Of a DNA stretch of 64,000 nucleotides, positions 23,124-35,222 are shown one piece after another. Made by a program: the position numbers and the translations under genes. Every line of letters starts with the position of its first letter. Position 1 is the first letter of the stretch. Source of the stretch: Crocodylus rhombifer (Eukaryota; Chordata; Crocodylia; Crocodylidae); the NCBI GenBank assembly GCA_038503035.1, contig JAVSML010025536.1, forward strand, positions 949,447 to 1,013,446, read 5' to 3'. The notes below the pieces were generated by a model, which was not told where the DNA came from, ran no database searches, and worked only from the letters and a program-made list of their open reading frames with translations.

Positions 23124-24970
23124 ACTTCAAATACACACTCCATTCCCGTTCACATTATCCTCCACTTGATCGTATGGAAAAACCTGAAGAGAGGCGAGAA
23201 CTGAATGGTTTGTGCTTTGGTAGTGAAATGTAGGTATCTTTCACATCTAGGTCACTAGTTCAGAACAGTAGTAACTGTGTTAAATGTATTGGTAAATGAG
23301 TTCAGTTTGAGGCTTAATGGACAGGGATCTCTGTCAAAAAATCCCTGGCTTACTTGATGTTGATTTGCTCCCTTGCTGGGGTAGGTCCTATGTATTCCAA
23401 TCATTAATGAGAGCTGGCTGCAGAGCTCAGACTAGGGCATAACATTTAAATCTCCAAAAGTTTGTGACTGCTGAAACTTGGTTATTTAGCTCAGTGCCCT
23501 GGAGCAAAAATTCCCAGCTGTAAAATTCCTGCTATATTCAGACTCTAAATCTTTTTACCACCTAAATTTTGGGGGGGCTAAGATTCAGGACCCATTTCTC
23601 ATTCAACTTTCACTTCCATACAACAAAAAGAGTCTCACCTGAAACTTCCACATGGTCAGATGTCAAAGACCCAAAGCAGTGAAATTTCAACTTTCATTTC
23701 CAGAGATCCCTTAGTGAGAGAGGGAAAGAAAAAAATAGAAACTAGGAGATTATAAATGACTCAATCAACTATGAATCTCAAAGGTAAAAGGAGCTGTTAT
23801 CACTTTAAATATATTTTAGCTGAATGCTGGTAGAAGCACCAAAGCGTTGATTACATTCAAAATAATAGAAGAGGGATATTACAGTAATTTTGCAAGAAGT
23901 ACAAATACCAGACTTTCTAATATGTTTCCTTCTACATCTCATAGGAAAAGGTCCTACAGTTTCTGCCCTCTCTCTCAATCTCTCTCTCTCTTACACCCAC
24001 ACTGCAGCATGTGTTTTTTGGTCCTGATCAGAGGCTATTTGCTGATTTTGAATCTCAGTCCCTGGGGCTAGTCAGTAATAGGAGCCAGTTAAGAACAGGC
24101 TGCTTTTCTCCATTCCAAAGACTGCAAATTTTAACCTTCACCACATGGATGTCTTCTGCCAGCCTCCAAGAATAAGTCAAATCAAGGAGAAATGCAAAAA
24201 GAAGAGGCACTGGGCATTGAAAGTACAGAGTATAAAAAGATCTTAAAATGCAATGTTAGCTCTGCTGGGGAAGCAGTTTTACTAAATAGCTATGGAAAGC
24301 AATAGAACGATCAGAAAAAAAAAATACAACCTACAAACAGCAGGAGTTTGTAGTTATACCAAACATCAATCTGGTTGTAATTATTTTCATTAATACTTTT
24401 GTTGCCTAGTGTTTAATGTGGTATTTTGTTTATTGCTACTTATTGGTGAGCTTACATTTATACATTCTATTTTTCATCCTTAGACTTTGTCTCTTCAGGA
24501 TCCGGAAGAGTTTGGGTACAGAGAGGACTGAACTATGAAAGAAAGCTTAGCTAGTTAGCTAGCTTTTGGAAACATCCTCCACACATCCCCTTCAAATGTT
24601 TTGGAGACCACACACTTCTTCTTTCATCCATACCTTTGATTTAAGGATGACCTGGCCAAAGCATCTAAGGCCAGTGAATCAAACCATTTGAGACTAAGGT
24701 GGAAGTTCAGCAGGCCTGCCAAATGCCCTTTTTTTAGCCACCCTTGTTTTCACTGACCACGTTCAGTTTTCCATTCAATGGTTGCCTTTTGCCCATGACC
24801 TGTACATGTTATGTGGCCAGCCCAAAAGAGTTCTACCATTATTATCAATACTTCAGAAAGTCAGTCAAACCATCTGACCCATGGGAAGAATGCAAGAAAT
24901 GTTCTCCAGTTGCTTGAGTTGACCAAAGGAGTCAGCAAGGATTCATGGTCTCCAGGAAGGTTAAGGCCTA
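23124..24970. other. unique sequence, no gene seen
   Basis: A CT-rich patch lies at 23965-23991. No frame over 75 codons and no repeat family is recognised. Confidence 0.45.
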
Positions 24971-24974
24971 TAGA

Positions 24975-25030
24975 GCAGTGGTCCTTACTTCTGAGATATG
25001 GGTACACTGTACAGACAACCCTTACAGAAA
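24975..25030 (+). repeat. possible hAT left end
   Basis: CAGTGGTCCTTACTTCTGAG resembles the hAT terminus 'cagtggttctcaaac'. No matching right end or target duplication was found, so this is weak. Confidence 0.3.
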
Positions 25031-26740
25031 CATGTTCCATACTTGACCGTTTATATTTGAGAGATGATATTGTTTGAAGCTTAAAATTTAGCAGGGGCCT
25101 GTTTTCCTTCAACTGGTTTCTCTGATCTTCTGTCCTCCTCCTTCCTACCTATGGTAATGGAAACAGGCCTTATTTTTCACATCTCCCTTAGCCATCAGTG
25201 GTTAGAAGAACTCCACCTTCTTCATCCCCTCTTTATCCATACATTTGGGCTGTTAGTAGACGCATATTTTTTCTTCTCCGCCTAAAGAAGAGTGAAGCAC
25301 AGGTCCTTTTTCTGGTGAGGGAAATGAGTCACTTCTTTCTTGTATGATCAGCATGTATCTCCTTGATTCGCAGTAGTGCCATGCAGAGATTCCCCCAGCT
25401 AGCTGTGAACATGCAAATTCAGATACTAGAGCCTATACAGCTCAAGACAATGATGTGCAGAGATACCCAAGATGTTTTCTTGTGAGATTTCTTAGTTTTC
25501 CACTTCAATTTTTGGCTAGATGTACAGTGAAAAACCTATTCATTTTAGGTTTCCTGTAACATTATAGAGTTGCAAAAAGGGCTGTCTTTTTATTTCTATT
25601 TTACCCATACCTAAGGAAAAGTAAAGTAATGTGTTTCCTGTGTTTTAAGTATATCAACTGAAATGAAGGATGCAAACCTATAAAACAGAGGAACTATGGT
25701 GAATTCAATGCCCGTACAGTTAAAATCTTGTTGCCAAACGTGGTTAAAGTTTTTTCACTTTTTCTCCAAAACATGTACATTATCTAAGTAGAAAAGTATT
25801 TCCATTTATAGGGGAACTTTTTTATTTTATTTTGTACATCTGCAGGCATAATAGGAGCTATAGGCAACCACAAATTAGCTCACAGAATGGCAACAAGCTC
25901 AGCTTGTTACACAGACCACAGGTCTGTAAAAAAGTATAGCATCATTTTTGAGTGTTTCTTTTTTTTGTTTGTTTTGATTTTTATGGTGAAGTAAATGAAA
26001 ACCTGTTTCATATTCAAATATGACACCATCTGTTCCCTGAGTTAGAAAAAAAAAGGCTCCAACATATAGTGAGTGGGGAGGGAGGGGCTGTAAGGCAAAA
26101 TGTGTTCTCTTGTTCCTGCCCCCTTCTTTACCTTATTCTTTCCCTGTGGCTCAGTTAGAAAGCGCTTGCATTTTGCCTTTTCACTCTTTGACTTAGCTTC
26201 CATCCCATTATTCTAGAGCAGACTATGCTCTGCTCTAGTCTAGCATGGAGATGCAGGAGGGCTGTGGGAGAAGGAACGTTCTCCCATGCACACATCCATC
26301 CGTGCATCCATCCATGCATCCATCTGCTCTGTTCACTTAAATGTCAAGCACAATAGCAGTGACTGAAATCAAGACAAACTCATCACCTCCACTAATGGTC
26401 CAATGGCATAAAACAGAGGTGAGAAAAGCAGGAAGGAAACCAAGTTGTGGCTCAATTCCTACTGCATGTAAGATCAGAGGAGCAATCTGTGCCATCCTAA
26501 TGGATGGAACAAAGCTTGCACTTCCTGCTACAGTCTCTCCTGATGCTCTTTTTGGAGTGGAGTTGTCTTCCATAGCCTCAAATATTGCAGGGCTGTATGA
26601 AAAAGCAGCTTATGCAGCATATCATTCCCCTTTGCGTTGTGTATTTGGGCATGAATGAGAGAGGATTTGTAATGATGATTTGCACTGTGGCATGCTTTCT
26701 CTCAATCCTAACTTTCTTCTTTGGTAGCAACTGGCTCACT
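25031..26740. other. unique sequence, no gene seen
   Basis: Contains a CATC-based simple repeat listed separately. The 105-codon frame at 26341-26658 lacks a domain and is mirrored by a frame on the other strand. Confidence 0.45.
26290..26322. repeat. CATC-based simple repeat
   Basis: Irregular repetition of CATCCATC and GCATCCATC words over about 33 bases. Confidence 0.8.
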
Positions 26741-26744
26741 TCTA

Positions 26745-26890
26745 TTTATGGGTATTAGTTGTAGCCATGTTCTTAGGGTAAACCTGATATCTTTTATTAG
26801 ACCAACTCAAATAGTTGGAAAAAATTCTTTGCAAGCTTTCGGGCACAAACACCTTTTGTCAGGCTGAGGAAGCATCTGCAGCTGGTCTGT
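26745..26890 (+). repeat. sauropsid repeat, 'tcttttattagaccaac' family
   Basis: In order: TTAGTTGTAGCCATGTTCTT, CTGATATCTTTTATTAGACC, CAAATAGTTGGAAAAAATTC, TTTGCAAGCTTTCGGGCACA and GTCAGGCTGAGGAAG. This is the most complete copy of the family also seen at 3550, 9562 and 62405. No coding content. Confidence 0.65.
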
Positions 26891-27510
26891 GCTCTTCCTA
26901 GATGGAATGAATAGGAAAGTCAATAGTAAATGGTTTCTTTACCCCACCACTTCCAATATAGAGGAAAATAAGAAGTCTAGAATGAACTTTTACATGTAAT
27001 TATTTGATATTCAAAATGAACAATAAAACCAAAAATGTGTATTGATTGTTTCACACTTTGCATTAACCATAACACAGTTATATTGCAAAAACTCTAATAG
27101 AAGGTATTATAATACATGTACAATTAAAAGAAAATCCTCATGACCATTTGTGTAAAAAATTAGACCTTTGCTTTTTGTGCTTTCAGTTTTGTAATTTTGC
27201 AAATATGCTGAAGTCGGTGGACTTTGGTCATCTTACTCTAGATGAAATCTTAAATGCAGTCTAGGGTGCTTTAGATTTAAAAAGGGTGGTTGGAAGAGAG
27301 AAGGAAGGTGTAAGAAATCAGTGTCATGAGCTGTAAGCTGATATAGGAGTAGGGGTTCATCTTTTAGGAGGATGTTGCCAGCGGTATACTCTTGTCATAA
27401 GTCTGCTTGAGCACTGAAATGGTAGGAGTTGGGATTCTAGTGATCTTTCCTCTGAGATCTTTTCAGAGGTCTTTCTCTCCTTATCACGCCAAAGGTCTTA
27501 GACCAGGGTG
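26891..27510. other. unique sequence, no gene seen
   Basis: AT-rich sequence without a recognised repeat or frame. Confidence 0.45.
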
Positions 27511-27514
27511 GAGC

Positions 27515-27645
27515 AGTATCCAGGCAGGGCTGTTATTTAGAATAATGTTCTTGTTATTTTGTTCTGCATATAATTTTGTCACCTCCCAAATTTTGGTGCC
27601 CTAGGCGACTGCCTACTTCACCTACTGGTTGGGCTGGCCCTGTTG
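27515..27645. repeat. decayed TIR repeat, 'ccctaggcgactgcc' type
   Basis: CAAATTTTGGTGCCCTAGGC and GACTGCCTACTTCACC, then GGTTGGGCTGGCCCTG, form the right end of a common sauropsid DNA-element relic. The left end near CAGGGCTGTTATT is a short inverted match. Related in style to 9098-9279. Confidence 0.5.
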
Positions 27646-27849
27646 TTTGCTATTTATGGTTAACTTTCTTCTTCTCCTTCACCTGCCGAACCAAAGCAGA
27701 AACAAACCTAGAATATCCTGGCCATTTTGCATACTATAGCTTCTTAGAATGGTATTGAGGACTACTTGTTAATAGTAAAATGTTCTTTTAAAAACTCAGC
27801 GTACCAGACAGAAATTGGACAGGGTGATATGAACTGCATATTGTTAAAG

Positions 27850-28660
27850 ACAGTCATTTACTACAGGGCCAGAAGGAATGAAATCTTTTGCAAGTGTAAA
27901 CACTGAGGGATCATCAACCACCACATCCCACCAGAAATAAACTGAAATAATGGAGCACGTCAAAGCTGAATTGAAATTCTGGGGAAATATAGAAATAACG
28001 GGAGTCATTTTCAACAGAAATATATTTTGCATCTGTAAAAAATGGATGCCAGGAAAAAGGCCGGCAGGCCGGCCGAAAGACACTAACCACTTCTGAAGCA
28101 TGTGCTGACCAGTTTTCAGTTTTCAGTTTCAGGTGGAGGAGGCTATGAAACCCAAATTTCAGGGGCACTGCCTTCCATGCAGAAATTAACCTTGTTCCCA
28201 TCACACAGAGACACGTGTCCTATTAAGCAGTAAGTTAACAGATGAGATGCAAACGATCCCTAAGCAGCTTTTCTTCCTCTGAATAAACTCAATCTCACTT
28301 CTCCGCAGTTTTTCTTCTTTTTTTCCCACCCCCACCAAACCAAACATCTTTTATATTCTTCTTATATTTATTTCCTGTGACTGGAAATGAGAGGCTATTG
28401 TGTAGCAAATAATTTTCTCAATGACCTGAACCTTATTTTTCTTCTTCATGGCATGCCTTGAGGCAGATGAGGATTTCCTTGCATTTACTGATTATTTCTG
28501 ATAACTGAACAGCGTTGTATCCGCATATATGCGTTACTCTATGGCTTGATCTCAGTTTGCTGCAAATATTTGATACGTTTGTGATATGAGAGCTGGGGCA
28601 GTGATTATGATTGGTCGTTCAGGTCACATGGTCTGTCATTACCATTTTCACGTCCCCTCT
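27850..28660. other. possible conserved non-coding block
   Basis: About 800 bp without recognised repeats, holding an odd GC palindrome (GGCCGGCAGGCCGGCC, 28059-28074) and, at 28380-28660, dense balanced sequence such as CAAATAATTTTCTCAATGAC and ATGATTGGTCGTTCAGG (with an inverted CCAAT box). No frame. Candidate for alignment only. Confidence 0.22.
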
Positions 28661-30200
28661 GGAGTGCTGATAGCCTTGGAGCCTCCAAATTTGGGCAAAT
28701 CCATGAATAATGATGGCTATCAGCCCCTGTGATGGAAGCATCAAGGGAGAAGTCTTCTTGTGCTCTTGCCTTATCCCTCCACTCATCTGAGGGACCAAAC
28801 TATTTCCCCCCCCCCAACAATATTTTCAGCCAACTGGAAATTCTCCAAGCCATGTCTGCTGGGTAAATTTGATGTTTCTGTCCATATCCCTGCTAATACC
28901 AAGCAGATATACCTGAGCCTCTACAGGGAGCACCTAGGTGTCTGGTACTGAGACAGATTAGACAGGATTTCCTTGCAAACTTACCAGGGATTTGGTGAAA
29001 GTTTGTCAACCCCAAGGTAGACCAAACAAAAAGTTTCAAGGTGAAATGAACTGGCGTTTTTTTCAAGGAAACTGTTTCACCGGAAAATCCCTACTGGTAG
29101 TATTGCAGTTTCAGATGGAGATACATAATCACTACTGCACTGGAGGAAGCTGTACACAGCTGTCCACCTTAAAGGCCAGATTTTCAACTACTTTAATGCG
29201 CTTTTGTGCAACTCTGGCAATACATGAGGGACTTAAAGCGAGTAGAAAGAGTCCCTTAGAATAACACCTGCGTAAGGAACCTTTGTATGTGGTATAAGGG
29301 TTCCAGGCTAGCCCTGCTCTCAGGCGTCCATGAAGGCATCTCAGGGGAATTCAGGAACGAGGATGGGGTACAGTAGGGTTTCCAGAGTGATGGTGCAAAC
29401 TTATGTGGTAATGTGTAACAGTGTGCAAAGTAGAGTAGCTCTGAGGCCTCTGCTTTGCATAGATGGTTGACTAGGTCTGTTCTACAGAGCACAAAGGTAG
29501 CATAAAGAAACATTGGTTTCCATTCTCCTGGCACCAACAAAGGCTTGGAGAAAAATCAGGCATATTTCCAATAACCATTGCCATTTTGAAGCAAATCCAG
29601 GTAGGTGGCTATCTGTGTACTTGTCTTTTTTTTTTTGCGAAAGGAGGCAATGCAATTCTCCCAAGACAATAAGGAAGCAAATTTGCTTCATTAAAATTCA
29701 TTGTGACCTGTTCTTGTTGCAGATGCTGAGGAAAGCATCCACTGTTCAGTCCCCACCTATACATCAGTGTGCATGTGCATATTGAGACCAGCACATACAC
29801 ACATGCCCAAAAACCTTAAACTTGTAGCTAAGAAAATAAACTGCAGTAAAAGACCCTCAGGGGCTTTGGCAGCAACCATTTCCCACTAAATTGGGAATCT
29901 GCACCCTTATAGTCTGAAATAAATTAGGATGTGGGGAGGAACGATGGGGGAAAATCAACAGCTCTGGGGTGAAACACAGGTTGCTGCTGCCTCATCATTT
30001 TTAAACCTAAAATAAAACAAGCAAATTTTCTTTAACTGCAGGTCAAAATAAAAGGGGAAAAAAAATCTCCCTTCATCTGTTCATGGTAATTACTAACAGA
30101 AAGCAGCCCTTGCCAGCTGCAGAGTTCATGGATAAATGCACGGACATATTATTCTTTCTCTCAGGGGTCAAAAAAACCCAAACTTTGTATCTCAATTTGC
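28661..30200. other. unique sequence, no gene seen
   Basis: A C run at 28806-28816 and a T run near 29627-29637. GGCCAGATTTTCAAC at 29173 may be one end of the MITE family seen at 47601. No credible frame. Confidence 0.4.
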
Positions 30201-30560
30201 CTAAGGTGTGTCTTTCATCCACTCTGCAAAGTCACATCATAGAGCTGCTCAGCTGAGACTTTCTTTCATTAGACAGGAATTGTCATGGTTGCAGGCTTTC
30301 AAGACTATTTTAAATTTGCTCCCGAAAACAAACCCACCTGACAATTTCCAAAACGTTTACCGTGTAGCTATAATGTATTCTTACTGGATCTACCCACTTT
30401 CCTTGTTAACAGCCAGTCAGAATGGAGCAGATTAACAAATTAGCATGGCGGCTTTCCTCTATTCATGATGATGGGCTGTTGCTAATATAACGATGTGCAG
30501 TAGCACTTTGATATTACAGCTGCAGACTGTGAACATTTTAAGAGGTACTGACACACACTC
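30201..30560. other. possible conserved non-coding block
   Basis: Repeat-free sequence with homeodomain-like and other factor-like words (ACAAATTAGCATGG, TCATGATGATGGGC). It contains a 75-codon frame without a domain. Proposed for comparative testing only. Confidence 0.22.
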
Positions 30561-31435
30561 ACTAGAGCACAACAGCTACTTACTTCACTATGACAATGCA
30601 AAAATAATGAGTATTTCATCTGAACTAGCCACTTGCAGAGTCCCTTTAAGCAGAGTAACTTTTTGTCTGCATTGTGCAGCTATAAAGGAGGATATACCAG
30701 CTCTCAAGGCATGGCCAGAAGGGGTGTGGGTAATCTCTTTGCCAATAGCTGGACTGCAGCTACCTCATTGGATCCTTGGAGCCACAGGCAGCTATTTAAA
30801 GATAGAGTAGCCTTGAGGCTTCTGTAACTCAACCAGGTAAATCAGTTAGACTATAGAATCTAGAGAATGATATTACTAAGTTTCTTTAAAGAGCAAAGAC
30901 TACCACCAGTAGAAATGATTTCTAGACAGCTTAAATTTAGTAAACATCTGAAAAGTGTGTGTGTATGCACACAAGCATGTGCTTAGATTTAAAAGAGCAG
31001 AGACTAGAGTTATGGTTGCACCCAGAGCAGAAGTAGAGTTTTGTGAAGTTTTATAGTGAGACCTGGAAGGCGTGTGGCTAGTGTAAGTTGTTAGTTCGTT
31101 GGAATCTGGTGGTCACAGACAAAAACGACAATTTATTGAATATCCCTGGTTTGTGTCTATAGAGAAATTTACCATTTGTTAGCAGAAGGGCTAGAAGCAA
31201 TAAATGGTAAATAGTGAAATTTGTCATGTTTTTCTGACAAAGGGCATGACGTGATGTTTCCAAGAGTGAGAGGGAAGGGAAGGATAATTTTCTCAATAAA
31301 ACACAGGACTGGAAATCATGCGACTTAACTTCTATCTGCTTCATCCTGTGCATGACGTTGGGTTGGGCTCCATCTATCACTTTTCCTAGCTACAAGAGAT
31401 GGAGAGTAATTGTATTTCACTGCCTTTTAGAACAT
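30561..31435. other. unique sequence, no gene seen
   Basis: A GT/CA-rich patch near 30955-30985 (GTGTGTGTGTATGCACACAA). The 100-codon minus frame at 31078-31380 has no domain. Confidence 0.45.
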
Positions 31436-31439
31436 TGTC

Positions 31440-31505
31440 AGGCTTAGTCTGTTCGTGTTTGCAAAGCACTTTGGTGGCTGAAAGTGCAAATTATTATTAT
31501 TATTC
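31440..31505 (+). repeat. MIR 3' tail
   Basis: GTTTGCAAAGCACTTTGGTG followed by GCTGAAAGTGCAAATTATTA and TTATTATT is the usual MIR/SINE tail 'gtaaagcactttga...gcaaattattattatt'. Confidence 0.6.
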
Positions 31506-31899
31506 AAGTATTTATGAATTCTAATTTTGAGATTTTGTTTGCAACTCATAAAGATATGACACCATTGTCAAAAGGTTAACTAGTTCTACACAGTGCCACT
31601 GTCCTAGGAAGTCAGCCAGTTGGTCTGCAGTATTTCATCAATGCATTTTAATGTGTACCTTTTATACCTGCATCACTCTAGAGTGGAAACTAACATTATC
31701 CAGGCTGATCTCCTGCTTTCTCACTGGCTGATTACACAACAGAAGAGGGGAGGCCCAGGGCAGATGTATATTCTACACCTATTATGCTGTTGCACAGTTG
31801 AAGTTCAGTTGTTAGCTGCCTTTAAAAACGACAAATGTGCTCTAATTTTAGAGCATCATAGCAATCATTGTTTTTATTTCAGCAGAGAGGAAAAGTGGA
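31506..31899. other. unique sequence, no gene seen
   Basis: The 101-codon frame at 31620-31925 shows no domain and extends into the candidate conserved block. Confidence 0.4.
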
Positions 31900-32340
31900 G
31901 GGTAAAAAAACAGCTTGGGACTTAATAAACACCTTAGCCTGCAGCCTTAGACTTTATTCATGAGGTTTTTTATCTTCTCTTCCACTCTCCGTGCACTCAC
32001 TGCATCTTCTTTACTGCACAGTCTTAAATTACCATTGCAAAGGTTATATGTTTATTTACAAAGCGCCAGCTATGAATGGTGATCCTAAAGGCGAAGAGGG
32101 TGTCTCATGGCAATAAACATCTCTTGCTCTCTTAAACACCAAGGCCAAATGAATAAGGTGACGTTTAGTGCCTCCAACATATTATGGTTTATGGCTTCAT
32201 TAACTACCTGACCTGTATTGTGTGCAAATTTCATCAAAGTGAGATGCATATTTATTCCCTGAGGTGGGCTAGCTGGTGATGTTTTTATTCTTAAAGGAAC
32301 AGTGCAAGTAATTACTTATAATTACTATTGTGAAAGTAAG
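31900..32340. other. possible conserved non-coding block
   Basis: Repeat-free, with TTTATTCATGAGG, AATAAACATC, GCTTCATTAACTACC and TGCAAATTTCATC, plus ATTACTTATAATTACT near 32310. The octamer-, Hox- and POU-like words suggest a regulatory element, but nothing here proves it. Confidence 0.25.
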
Positions 32341-32635
32341 GGGGTTTTGCAAAGCAAAGTAGTCTCCTGTTCCTGAAAGTTCACTTAAAAAAATCAGTAC
32401 AATGAACGTGCATGTTGGCATGCAACTGAAAATACGCTATAACATGGTTTCTCTTTAATGCTTAGAGAATATGGGATAGTTTTAGCTGTTTAAGGAATGG
32501 GAAAAAATGTTAGGCTAGATTCTTAGGTAGCAAAAAGTAAGCAGAACTTCATGGATCTCAGTGGAGACAGGCCTTTTTACACCAGAAAAAAAAAAAAGGG
32601 CTTGTTTCACATATCTTGTGTGTGACTAATTTAGA
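32341..32635. other. unique sequence, no gene seen
   Basis: An A run at 32585-32597 is the only notable feature. Confidence 0.45.
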
Positions 32636-32735
32636 AAATCATAGAGTTGGAAGAGACCTTGGAGGTTATCTGTCTAGTCCCCCAAAACATACTGAACCAG
32701 CCCAAAACTTTATGATGGAATACAATGAGTTAAAA
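32636..32735 (-). mobile_element. CR1 LINE 3' end fragment
   Basis: AATCATAGAGTTGGAAGAGA then CCTTGGAGGTTATCTGTCTA and GTCCCCCAAAAC is the antisense 3' end of CR1 ('aatcatagaa...ggaagggacct...catctagtcc'). It is heavily 5' truncated; homology fades after about 100 bp. Confidence 0.75.
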
Positions 32736-32934
32736 TGGTGTCATTGCAGACATCCAATTTTTTAAGAGTTTATTGATGCAAAGAATTTGGTAGTAAATTC
32801 TACGTTCACTTATTAATTTTTTTTCAAAAGCATGTTGTAAAATGCCCGTCTCTTTCTCACTTATCCCCACAGTTCTTTGATGTCTCAAGAGCACTTCCTG
32901 AGATCTTCTGAGATTTTTCCATTGGAATGAATGC

Positions 32935-33000
32935 AGTTTGATCTGGAAACTGATCCTCAACTGGTACAAATCGTCACTGGAGTTACACCAGTGGAGTGTC
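32935..33000. repeat. palindromic MITE-like fragment
   Basis: CTGATCCTCAACTGGTACAA followed by CACTGGAGTTACACCAGTGG resembles the short palindromic sauropsid repeat also found at 7168-7240. Confidence 0.4.
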
Positions 33001-33049
33001 TATCACACACCCTATGTGTTCTCAGTGTTGTGATTGCACAACAGCATGG

Positions 33050-33250
33050 CAGTACATCCCTACATAGAGACAAGGCACTGTGTAAAGACATATTAAAAGC
33101 CAATGCTTGCCACAAAGTCCTTATAATCCAATGAGATAAGACAGATAATAGTTAGGAGAAAGACACTAATATTTTCCTTGCTTTAGGACTGAAGAGATTA
33201 AGTGGTTTGCTCCAAGTTATACAGCTAGCACAGGGAATCGAACAAAATCA
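33050..33250 (-). repeat. L2 3' end with MIR-like core
   Basis: AGGCACTGTGTAAAGACATA, then AAGTCCTTATAATCCAATGA (33116-33135), is antisense L2. It is followed by AGATTAAGTGGTTTGCTCCA and AGTTATACAGCTAGCACAGG, the antisense of the MIR/L2 core 'gctgtgtgaccttgggcaagtcact'. Confidence 0.65.
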
Positions 33251-34875
33251 CCCGAGTTTCCAGCCTCATGGTCACTAGTAGGCTTTCCTTTGTCTCTGAA
33301 GCATGTAGTATATCCTGAATTTGTTTCACATGCCAAAATCCCATTGACATAAATGAGTATTACCATAGAGGAAACAAGTGCAGGTAACACAAGACAGGTA
33401 CGGGGAAGAAATATGTCTTCATGTAGACATTTATTGGTGTTATCATGGTTACAGTCACCCTTCATTATAATATTTATAAACATCATTTTCTACATATCAG
33501 ACTTGGGGGTTTTTTGCACATCCTATTTTTGAGCCTAAAATGAGGATTTGTTTCAAATGTGTTTGTTCTCAGAAATGCAATATGATATTCCAACCACTAA
33601 CACTTCTAATTCCAATGGGTCAGCAAGAGGAATAGCAGGAGAATCATTCTTATTCCCACACTTAGGATGTGCTTAGTATCTCATTGTTGGAGATGGTTTG
33701 GGTTACTGGAAAATAGTACTGTTGAAAAGATCTTCTGATCACTACATTTATAGTTTGACCATAAGTGTATGATATATTTTGCCACATGCACTAACTTACC
33801 CATAGAATGTCATGGAGCTAATTCTGAGCAATTGAATGTCTGTGGTTTAACCACTGGCAATAGCTAGAACACATGATGAATAGTCTTTGGTCAAAGTACA
33901 TATCCTGAACATGGATAAGCACAGATTAAACTGTTGTTCCTCTGCGGTCATGTTGTACTCTGGCATGAGGGAGTTTTTCTCACCCTGTGAATGTTTTCTT
34001 TTGTAAAAACAAGACTTTAGGACTTAACAAGGAACCTCCCTTACATTCCTATGAATCTGTCAACTCTTTTTCAAAAAGTAATATGAAAAAAATCTGGTCG
34101 GTGATGAGTCTTCCTTCAGTCCTTAGCAATTGCTTTGACTCCTGGAACTTTAGGACCCTTTCAGTACAGGGCATTTTAACCACCAACTTGCAGACTAGCA
34201 TTACAATCTTCCCACTCAAAGGCCAGAACAAATTCTTCAATGAAACCCATAGAAAGACTCCCGTTAGTTTTAAAGGAAGCTAGATCATGTCTCCAGTGCA
34301 CTGCATGCTTGCAGAGTTGCATATTTCACATTCATTATTGGCCTCTTCCAGTATTCCTGGTGCAATGGAGCACAAAGAGTGTATTATAGACGCCTCTGCA
34401 GACTTTTGTGAGTTCTTCTCCGTGACTGGCTCTGGGACCCCCACTTCACACATGGTGGAGTCCTAAGTCTTTGACACTTTTCTATTGGTTTCAGAATCCG
34501 TTTCTCACCCTGCCTCTTGTATCTGTGCTAAAATATCATGATGTGTAGGCGTCCTCTGAGAGCTTTGTAAGCAGAAAATGCATGTAGCAACACAACTTAG
34601 CTTTTCCAAAACACACTGCTATTTATTAGTCAATAGGAATGCAGTCGTCAGAAGGGAAAAAAAAGCGGGGGTGGGAAGTGGGGGTTAAAATAACAAAGGA
34701 AGAATTTTATCTTGATTGCCTTTGGGCTGGAGAAGAGATAGAGTCTTTACAGTGTTCTTCCATGGTATTGCTATCTCTAGTCATTTCCTCCTTCTCTTGG
34801 CAGAAGTTTTTTTTAACAGTAGTGGTCTGTTGGTTCCTAGGCATGGGCCTGAAAAACAAAAAATATACCTACTAG
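33251..34875. other. unique sequence, no gene seen
   Basis: Open frames below 100 codons, overlapping on opposite strands at 33987-34283. No repeat family is recognised. Confidence 0.45.
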
Positions 34876-34886
34876 TTTGGCTATAT

Positions 34887-35214
34887 CAGTGATTTCCAAT
34901 CAAGTTGCCATGGCACCCTAGGGAACCATGAGATCCTTTAAAGGGTGCCATTGGGTTCCATACAATATTAGCACTGTTGGGCGGGAAAACAGTTACACAT
35001 GGTTCGTAAGAGAAACCCAAAGATTTCAAATAGGAATCCATAGGGTAAAACATTCTGAGCTTTTTGTGGTCTTCTGGAGTTTTAGTAACAGAAGAATTGC
35101 TCTATTATTTTTCTGTAGCCAAAACACAAGTGAAAGCTAAGAGCTGACATTTTCTAAGGGGTACCTTGACTCTAATAAGGGAAAACTTGAGTCTACAAAG
35201 GTTGACAGCCACTG
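34887..35214. mobile_element. hAT (Charlie-like) non-autonomous DNA transposon
   Basis: Begins CAGTGATTTCCAATCAAGTT and ends GTTGACAGCCACTG, giving inverted CAGTG...CACTG termini. Just inside are GCCATGGCACCCTAGGG and GGGGTACCTTGACTC, the usual 'gtgcc...ccctaggg' words of this family. The flanking 8-mers GGCTATAT (34879-34886) and GGCTAGAC (35215-35222) agree at 6 of 8 positions, as expected for an aged hAT target duplication. At 328 bp with no transposase frame, it was mobilised in trans. Confidence 0.8.
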
Positions 35215-35222
35215 GGCTAGAC

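Noticed and set aside
22679..23233. 184-codon open frame, the longest frame without retrotransposon words
   Set aside because: It crosses the GC-rich hAT-like element at 22843-23123, is proline/serine/cysteine-rich by composition, has no domain and overlaps other frames on both strands.
26290..26322. CATC repeats as a CRISPR array
   Set aside because: Units of 4-9 bp without spacers; a simple vertebrate microsatellite.
26341..26658. 105-codon frame as a possible exon
   Set aside because: Mirrored by a 78-codon frame on the other strand; no domain and no convincing splice pair.
28059..28074. GGCCGGCAGGCCGGCC as a CpG-island core
   Set aside because: Isolated 16 bp in AT-rich sequence; no island around it.
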